This document shows, piece after piece, positions 56,951 through 64,000 of a stretch of DNA of 64,000 nt (positions are counted from its first letter, which is position 1; each line of letters opens with the position of its first letter). The DNA is from Ariolimax columbianus (lineage: Eukaryota; Mollusca; Gastropoda; Stylommatophora; Arionidae). The stretch covers positions 41,237,664-41,301,663 of the forward strand of contig JAVGWX010000005.1 in NCBI GenBank assembly GCA_036924085.1, in the 5' to 3' direction. Under the pieces are notes generated by a model. That model was not told the DNA's origin. It was given only the letters and a program-made list of their open reading frames with translations, and searched no databases. The translations under genes and the position numbers were made by a program.

Positions 56951-58330
56951 CTCCGTAATTGCTTGTCCCAACACAGCGGAGAATTAAGCTGCTCGAGCCT
57001 AGCTCGCCAAGCAGGAAATCCTTCTCCTGGCTACATCCAGCTCATACCAGAGCTGGGACCTGCACAAGGGCAGATGCCCCTGTAGAAGTACAGGTCGACT
57101 AAAAACTAAGATACTAGACTCCCACTCTCAGGCACTGGAGCATTTATGAGGCCCACATCTTATGGTTAAATAAAAATCAAGATACAAAACCTTGGCTGCA
57201 ATCCCACGACATCAGTAATTATTGGCAATAGAAACCATGTCAATTCCACTGAAGATTTAATTTACCTGGTCAGCAAAAAAAAAACTTTGATGCACGAGGC
57301 CACCAAGAGAGCATTAAAAATGTTTGTCTGACTTCCACGTTTGTGAACGCTGTGCATCAGGGTCTGGAACCAGCAGAGGCTTTCCATAAAAACCAAGATA
57401 CGAATTTGCATGACCTGTGTCATCCCCAGGGCGATCAGAAACACATTGAAGCCTTCCATATGTATAGCCAGAGGTGAATTCTGATGATCAACTGATATGG
57501 CCGGGTCCCAATTAACAAAGTTACCTGATGGACAGGTCTCAAGAGCACATTCACTATGGTAAACCTACCTTAAAAATGGACAGAATGTTGGTAGACAGAT
57601 TGATAAGCATAACAAAATGCTCCAGTTAGCCAAAACTATGTGCATTGAATAGCCTGTGTGAAATTCTCAATCTATCTGTAGAACAATTCATGTTTTGGCT
57701 ATTAAAATGTTCTTTCAAATGAAGAAGTAGTGAGAAGTTTTTCAACTAGATTATGCTGCACTCCTTTTTTCAAATGTTATTTCCAAATGAGCCTTCCAGT
57801 TAAACTGACATGAATGCGCACTATAGTCCTGGTCATGTTGACTCACCAATGGATGAGCTATACAGACAGTTCCAAAGAGGATTTTAAACATACTTAAAAA
57901 AACTAGTGTTAGATATTTTCTTTTAATGTTGACTGTATATTTAAGACCATTTATATTTGTTGTTAAATTTTCTAAATGACAAGTTTTGTTTTAATTTATT
58001 CTTCCGAAGCAATTCTTAAAATTTTAACAAGCATGCACTGTTTCCATATTGAGAATGATCTCAAACCTGAATGTGGTAACCTTCATGTCAATTGCAGTTG
58101 CACTGTAGATAGTTTGACTTTGTGTAGTGGGACCAGCTGCACTAGTATCCCTTTCTCTCTAATAAGTGAACAGGGAGTAGTAAGAGAGTGTGTGTGCAAG
58201 CGTGAATGTGAGAATAAGTGCCAAATATAAGAGTAGCAGCTATCCATTTGTTTACCATGATTGGTACTAATTATTATAAATGGATTATATTGGTAGCATT
58301 ACCCTATAAGTATGTTGTTTTTTTTCTCAG
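56951..58330. other. SF3B4 intron, no feature recognised
   Basis: No coding motif was found. 56960-57080 is GC-richer and may continue the preceding repeat. The 3' end carries the tttttttctcag acceptor of the next exon. Confidence 0.35.
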
Positions 58331-58459
58331 GCTTCAGCACACACTAAAAGACAAGATATTGGAGCTAACATCTTCATTGGTAATTTGGATCCGGAAGTTG
58401 ATGAAAAACTGCTGTACGACACATTTAGTGCATTTGGTGTCATTTTACAAACTCCAAAG
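58331..58459 (+). CDS. SF3B4: splicing factor 3B subunit 4, internal exon (inter-RRM linker and start of RRM2)
   Basis: This 129-nt, phase-0 exon encodes Ala-Ser-Ala-His-Thr-Lys, then Asp-Ile-Gly-Ala-Asn. It then encodes RNP2 of RRM2, Ile-Phe-Ile-Gly-Asn-Leu, followed by [24 protein letters not shown]. It continues exactly from the Val-Asn-Lys that ends the previous exon. The acceptor is ttttttctcag and the donor is AAG|gtttgt. The next exon (Ile-Met-Arg-Asp-Pro in other animals) and the proline-rich C terminus are not in the remaining 5.5 kb, so the gene runs past the window. Confidence 0.95.
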
Positions 58460-59149
58460 GTTTGTTACTATGTTGTCAGAATTAATTAACTCAACTAATT
58501 CATTAAGTAACAATCCATCAACATTTAGTAGAGAAAGCAAAAAATGATATAGGCAAGGTTGCTTGCTATTTGATATTGTAAATTTAAATTTATCTTGTTA
58601 ACCCTTGTTCCTGATGATTCCCACATACTTTTACATTGCATAATGATAATATGAGCTTTTTAATACTTAGTGGACGTAGCCAAAAACCACGATTTTACAC
58701 ACCCATTTTTCAACAAAAATTTTCACACCTGGCAGCTGTGACAAAATTATTCATATATCTGCTATCTTTTATTGTGTGATCATGTTTTATATATCAAAAT
58801 CTTCAGGAATGATTGCTCGTTTTACAAACCTTGCCATCAGATGTGTACAGTAACTGGCATGCAAAAAATGCTGTAATGAGTAATCAACAATTTAAAAAAT
58901 AGATAATTTAGAATAACATTTTCACCTACTATTTCATGCAAATGAATCCTTCACAGTGTTGGCACACAAAACTTCTTTCTTTTCATAATATATCCATATT
59001 TACACAATATTGGAAAGTTCCATCACTCTTGGAGCAAAAATAACATTATTATGACTATTGAGCAGCATTTGGTAAACTGAATAATAAAATGGCACAAATT
59101 CTAAGAAAAAAACATTATCTATGTACAGCTGATTTTAATTTACATTTAC

Positions 59150-60990
59150 TTTAAATGATGTTCAAAACAGTGATTTGGATGAAGGAACGTCTGGTCTGGG
59201 CATCCTTGGCAAAAAAATGATGTCCCAACTCTCACATTTGGGGTACTGCATACAATACATTGACGACACAGTGTAACATTTTTGATAATGTGTCTTTTTC
59301 CACTGTTTCTGTTTGCATGGCTGCTGATGTAAGGTTTCATCTGCATGCTAGGTGTCTCTAGCTGCAAAAAGGCAAAGCTCAGTAACTAATTACCTTTTAA
59401 ATTCTAGATAGGGCTGCTTTTTTATGTTTGCAGACCTGGCCAGGGCATGCAAAATAAAGGAATTCAGCTGAGCTACTTCAAAAATACAAAAGTAAATTTT
59501 CTTCCATCATTTCCTTGTTCTTTTAGTGACAGTACCATATGTTGTGACACACTGGTCAACCTTATCATACCCATTCATGCAGTAGTTGTAGTCATCAATC
59601 ATTGATGGTTTATCCTTCACTACACCAAAATGACTTTTTAAACTCATGGTGGTCACTGAGGCTTCACTAGAGACAAGCAAGCAGGGATTTTTAGCCTTCT
59701 TTTCTCTGAACATCATGCAGAGGAACCATGATGGAGAAACCATTTCATTTCTAAAAAGGACAATTTTGTTGTCTTGAAAGCTTGTGGAAAATTTATGTGG
59801 TTAAATGTTGAGTATACCAGTGTAATAATGACAATTACTGGTAAGGTACTGCAGCAGCAGATAGCTGGTGTAGTAACAGTCAGCATAAATGTGATGGCCT
59901 TTCCCACAGGGTTCTAAATGCTTGTCAAATACTTTGATGGCTTGTTGACTGCTGGGATCTAGGTCTGGATTATAAGATGTATGAGGTGAAAGGTTTTGAC
60001 GTGGTATTTTTTTGGCTTTGATGCATTGAACATTTAATATGTGCACCTTCCATTCCATCCAATGACCATTTCATCCACAGAAAGTTTTTTGAATGGGTAA
60101 TAGGATTTTTTAAATTGAAGTAGCACGCTCTGCAAAAATGGCTCAATTTTGGCTTTGCATTGCGAATCAAGATCGCTTGCGTGAAACATTGTATGGTACA
60201 AAGCTTTGAACCTTTCCTTTGTGAATACCGTCCTGAACCAAGGTGTTTCTATAGTCTCCTCATGTATCCAGTAGTCACTAATTTTAGGCTTTTTTACAAA
60301 GCCAATAACAAAAATGACAACAAAGAATTTATGTAGCTCAGGCAGTCACTGGTGACCATGATAGAAATACTGTCCGTACCACGGTATTTCTCTCATTGTC
60401 AGGCACTGTTAGTCCGCATAATCATTTACTGACCTGACAAGGTCTTCCATAATGGCATCAGTAATTAAATCTTTAAAGCAAAATGAGGGTGATGCATTAT
60501 CAGGAATAATGTCAGAATTGACACCAGGGATTCTAAGCTGAGGTGGAATAAACCGAAAGGTATTGTCTGTGCTGCCCACAAATACCTCCCTCCATTGTCC
60601 CTCATCACTAACCTGGGTGTCTGCCCTAGTATTGTCGTTGGGACAGAAAACACTGTAAATGGATCTACTGTACTGCTGGTACTAGTACTAGGCCTAGGAC
60701 CAGGATTCTTATCAAGTACAGATCTTGACCTTGCTCCTCGTCCTCTCTTAAGGCATAGGGCCTTTACCATTTCCTCTACCATGGATGAGAGACTCATCCT
60801 CTTGCTCACTCGAACTATCCCTGGAGGCACTGTACAGGGATTTATTTCTAACATCCCTTTCTTCTTCTGAATGAGAACTTTTACTGTCAGTAGGCATGTC
60901 AGCTGTATCTTCTTTAGCCCAGATTTGAACCATCTTAATGGCCTGAGCAGCAGAAAATCATGCCCCACGAGAATTGGAAGAGGAAGCCAT
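59150..60990 (-). pseudogene. piggyBac transposase (PGBD-like) pseudogene
   Basis: A DDD-type transposase of the piggyBac family, which cuts and pastes at TTAA. The ATG is at 60990. A TGA at 60960-60958 interrupts the eleventh codon, and frame changes follow. The acidic N-terminal region includes Ser-Ser-His-Ser-Glu-Glu-Glu-Arg-Asp (about 60870). All three catalytic Asp contexts are visible: Ser-Val-Asp-Glu-Met-Val-Ile-Gly-Trp (Asp at 60073-60075), His-Ile-Tyr-Ala-Asp-Cys-Tyr-Tyr-Thr-Ser (Asp at 59879-59881), and Gly-Tyr-Asp-Lys-Val-Asp-Gln (Asp at 59564-59566). The Cys/His-rich C-terminal zinc finger is at about 59300-59150. It has several stops and frameshifts, so it cannot make an active enzyme. 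Confidence 0.85.
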
Positions 60991-61349
60991 TTTTTCAAGT
61001 CAAAAATAGTTGGAAAAAAATCTTTACTCAAGTTAGATTATTGAACAAAATGTGCCAAATTACTTCTCAATCACTTTTACAAAGCCCGTGATGTCAGGTC
61101 GAAGGAAAGGACAGGAAGAGGAAATGACGTTGCAGTAGTTTAAAATGTTAGATAGGAAATACAAATATTTAAAACTTGGTGTTGATACATTTAGAGCGAC
61201 AACGCCTATTTTATGGAAACAAAATATCAGACGCACTTTCCGATAACAATTTATTATGAATATTTCCTTCTGAATTAGAACTGTCCATGCTAAATAATTC
61301 TTCATCTACATGTCTATCTATTTCAAATCATGGTTGAATTATCCGAAAA

Positions 61350-61436
61350 TCTTGTCCCATGAGAATTGGAAGGGAGGACGCCATTTCTTAAAGTCAAAAA
61401 TAGTTTTAAAATATCTTTGTTTACATAAAAAAAAAA
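61350..61436 (-). repeat. duplicate of the transposase start region
   Basis: 61358-61430 repeats 60951-61023 (gagaattggaag, gccattt, ttaaagtcaaaaatagtt-like), including the ATG context and the sequence 5' of it. The two copies are direct repeats about 400 bp apart. Confidence 0.7.
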
Positions 61437-61649
61437 TTTAGTAGTACAAAATTGATGAAAATGATACCTCACGCTCTAGAAATGGAATCTGAAATGGCGT
61501 TGTGGATTTATACTAGCTGGATTTGTATTAAACCAATATTAAATACATTTAATAAGTTTCAAAGCGTGCCAGCCAATTCATGTGGTGCAATGTTATTTGA
61601 CGACTGTCAATGCACCAACTCATGTGGCGTTGTGCTTTTTAATGGTTAA

Positions 61650-62235
61650 TTATACATATATGGTTAATCTGGTTTTATGTCCTATGTTCTGATGACACCC
61701 ATGTTGCTTCATGGATTCTTTTATGTGAAACAGTCTTTCCCACTTGAGGCCATCATTGTGTAGCAATGGAAGGGCTTATATACTGGAGATTATGTATATT
61801 CCTGACAGGGATAAGCCAGACAAATTACTGGTGAGGACACAGACTAAGAATAACGTCATGGGAGGGGGGGGAGTTTTGGCATACCGACACCCCTATCTAT
61901 GTACATGAAACGTTATTATTTTATAGAAATGACATCAGATAAACTTGCTTTACTGTGGATGGACAAATGGATTACAACACTCACATTGCCAGTATTGAAA
62001 GTTGAAATGAAGCCACTAACATGACCATGGATGTTCTGAGTGTAAAATTGATACAAGATTTGGGTTTTGGAATGTTGGGGTGATGAATGAGGCAGGCAAA
62101 CTAAAGCAGATCATAGTGGAAATGTGGAAACTATAGATTACAAATCTTAGGAATAAGTAAGAGTAGATGGGCAGGAACAAGAAGGATAAAAACAGCAATA
62201 TGAGAAACAGTATTCTACTCTGGATGAGCGCATGG
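61650..62235. other. no gene recognised
   Basis: SF3B4 intron or LINE 5' sequence; no motif seen. A run of nine G lies at about 61861-61870. Confidence 0.3.
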
Positions 62236-62239
62236 ACAA

Positions 62240-63170
62240 CACAGTGATGACTTGGACATTATTCTAGTGAAGGGAGTGGAGAAAACATTGCTCGAATGGA
62301 AAACAGACAAAAAACAGCCAGACTATGAGGAAAATTTACCAACATCACTAATACAATTCTATGCATTAGCAAATGACAGTGTTGGAGAGATACAAGATGA
62401 ATTCTATCAGCAGCTGCAGAAAGAAAGGGAAACAATACCCAGACACGATCTCATAGTAATAAGAAACCTCAATGGGAAGGACAATGCAAGCAGTGAAAGA
62501 GTAATGAGTAGAGAGGACAGTGGAATGGCAAATGTGAAGGATGAACAACTAATAAACTTCCGCAAACTAATGTGTAGGTCAGAGCTAATTGCCCAAGGGT
62601 AACAAACAAGAAATGTTATCAAACTGAAAAGCAGTTTGAATAAAATACTAACTGACAATGTGAACCATAAATAACCACAATATTAACAATAGACAGAGAA
62701 AATGGAAAATCATGCTAGGGATTCTGTGAACCAAATTTACATTATTGGATGATGCCAGAATAAAAAACTTTAGAGAAAATTAATCGAAAGGAAGAAAATG
62801 AAAGCTAAGTCTACAAGCTAAAAGATAGGCACATCAACTAGTATAGGCAGCTAAACAAGAAAATATGGTGTCAATAAAAGGAAATTATCAGATGACCTTG
62901 CAAGCCAGGCTTAAGTGGCAGCACTAAGGAATGAACAAAGGACAGTACACAAAATAACAAAAACCATATATGGAAAAAGAGGTGTAAATAGCTTTAGACC
63001 AGTGAAAAATAAACATGCAAAACATGGACAAGAAGCAAAATAAGCAGAACATTTAAGAGACGGATTGTCAAATTTACATTTTAGAAGCAATTACACCTGA
63101 TGGTAAAACAGACAAAGACATCAAAAGCAGAAGGAACAAAGCCAGAATAATCTTTTGCAAGTTCAAATAA
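62240..63170 (+). mobile_element. LINE endonuclease region
   Basis: ORF 62252-62602 has Phe-Tyr-Ala-Leu-Ala-Asn-Asp-Ser (Tyr-Ala-Pro-Thr-Asn-Asp in intact elements), Asp-Glu-Phe-Tyr-Gln-Gln-Leu-Gln, and Pro-Arg-His-Asp-Leu-Ile-Val-Ile-Arg-Asn-Leu-Asn. The catalytic Gly-Asp-Leu-Asn has become Arg-Asn-Leu-Asn. Downstream linker sequence is degraded. Confidence 0.65.
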
Positions 63171-63560
63171 TGTTTGGAGGTCTTCACAGTATATCACAAA
63201 CACCAAACTAGAATATCCAAGAGGTGCATAATTTTTATACGGTGCAGAGTGTTGGAGAGAAAAAGAAAAGTCAAAATTGTCATCTTTCCATAGAACATGT
63301 CTAAGAAGGATTCATATAATTTTTTGGCCGAATACCATCACGTCCGGAGCAATGAAGAAGACATGCACACCATCAAAACGGGTCAATTTTTGTGTGTGGC
63401 AGTATGAAAGTAACTTTAATTGGTTCTATAACTATGTTTTAGGATATACTCATATTTTATATATTTTTTCCATTCACCTTTTTTCCCAGAGGACGTGTGC
63501 ATTGTACTGTGTTTTGCACTTATAGCCCGGTGAATCAACTTCAGCACACATTTTGTCAAT
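63171..63560. other. no feature recognised
   Basis: Between LINE endonuclease and RT remnants; possibly a separate insertion, but no borders are visible. Confidence 0.3.
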
Positions 63561-63564
63561 TTAA

Positions 63565-64000
63565 TTTACTTCCTACAGGGATATGACTGCAACAACTATA
63601 GAGGAATCATATTGCTATTAGTACCTAGCAAAATATTCAATAGAATTATCTTAGGCTAAAAGAGGAAGTGGACAAGAAGGATTTCGTCATGATAGATCAT
63701 GTACAGATCATATAACCACCTTGACTCATAGTGGAACAAACTACTGAGTGGAGTTCATCCCTATACGCAAATTGGATGTTTGGCAGTATATACCGAAATA
63801 TATTATAGCTACCACTGACGCATTATGGAATGCCAGAGAAGTTAATATCACTCCTACAAAACATGTACGAAAACGCCCTTTGTAGGTTGGTACATGAAGG
63901 AACACTGACTGACAGTTTCGAAGTACAAACTGGAGTGAGGCATGGATGTCTAGTGTCACCAATGTTGTTGTTGATGGGGATAGACTGAATTATGAAGATA
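63565..64000 (+). mobile_element. LINE reverse transcriptase, cut by window end
   Basis: Tyr-Asp-Cys-Asn-Asn-Tyr-Arg-Gly-Ile (about 63581-63608), then degraded motif A. Near 63890-63965 it has His-Glu-Gly-Thr-Leu-Thr-Asp-Ser-Phe-Glu-Val-Gln-Thr-Gly-Val-Arg-His-Gly-Cys. Probably the same element as 62240-63170. Confidence 0.65.

Larger units (their letters stand above)
58598..61649 (-). mobile_element. piggyBac element (about 3.05 kb), inactive
   Basis: Contains a minus-strand piggyBac-type transposase. Candidate TTAA borders are 58598-58601 and 61646-61649, with short similar ends (ttaaccctt and ttaaccatt) and inner ccacat motifs. The borders are less sure than the coding part. Lies in antisense in an SF3B4 intron. 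Confidence 0.65.

Noticed and set aside
59150..60990. Domesticated piggyBac (PGBD) host gene
   Set aside because: An early TGA and several frameshifts are present although all catalytic Asp contexts remain; there is no sign of selection for an intact ORF.

Overview
The window looks like AT-rich, intron-rich, repeat-laden animal nuclear DNA. It carries pieces of two conserved eukaryotic genes with GT-AG introns, XXYLT1 on the minus strand and SF3B4 on the plus strand. Almost everything else is transposable-element debris: LINEs of I-like, CR1-like and RTE-like type, tRNA-derived SINEs, Tc1/mariner, piggyBac and hAT remnants, plus TA, GA and CT microsatellites. A lophotrochozoan such as a mollusc is my best guess, but the sequence does not settle the taxon. 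No bacterial genes, operons, rRNA, convincing tRNA genes or CRISPR arrays were seen.

Layout. 1-8.6 kb: repeat fragments and unassigned AT-rich DNA. 8667-21845: XXYLT1, apparently two coding exons around an intron of about 11.9 kb. That intron is packed with SINEs, a mariner relic, a 295-bp-period pyrimidine-rich repeat and a 4.25-kb I-like LINE nested in another LINE. 22-45 kb: intergenic, or intron 1 of SF3B4. It is a stack of LINE fragments, a 29-bp minisatellite and several microsatellites, plus one unexplained exon-like ORF near 26.0-26.4 kb. 45.3-58.5 kb: three internal SF3B4 exons covering RRM1 and the start of RRM2, separated by LINEs, a mariner, a small MITE and a nested LINE/piggyBac-MITE/SINE locus. 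58.6-61.6 kb: a dead piggyBac element in the next SF3B4 intron. 62-64 kb: another LINE. SF3B4 exon 1 and its 3' exons were not found and probably lie outside the window.

The clearest sequence-level results follow. (1) An exact 78-bp tandem duplication copies the 3' splice site and the first 36 nt of an SF3B4 exon; use of the upstream site would run into a stop. (2) Several insertions are resolved to the base by target-site duplications (TSDs): three copies of one I-like LINE family, two full copies of an approximately 356-bp SINE family, and a 671-bp piggyBac MITE flanked by TTAA. (3) Microsatellites appear to have grown inside LINE coding sequence. (4) One LINE has an inverted head-to-head structure that fits twin priming. 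I found no convincing new multigene system. The insertions give a readable relative chronology rather than a functional pathway.
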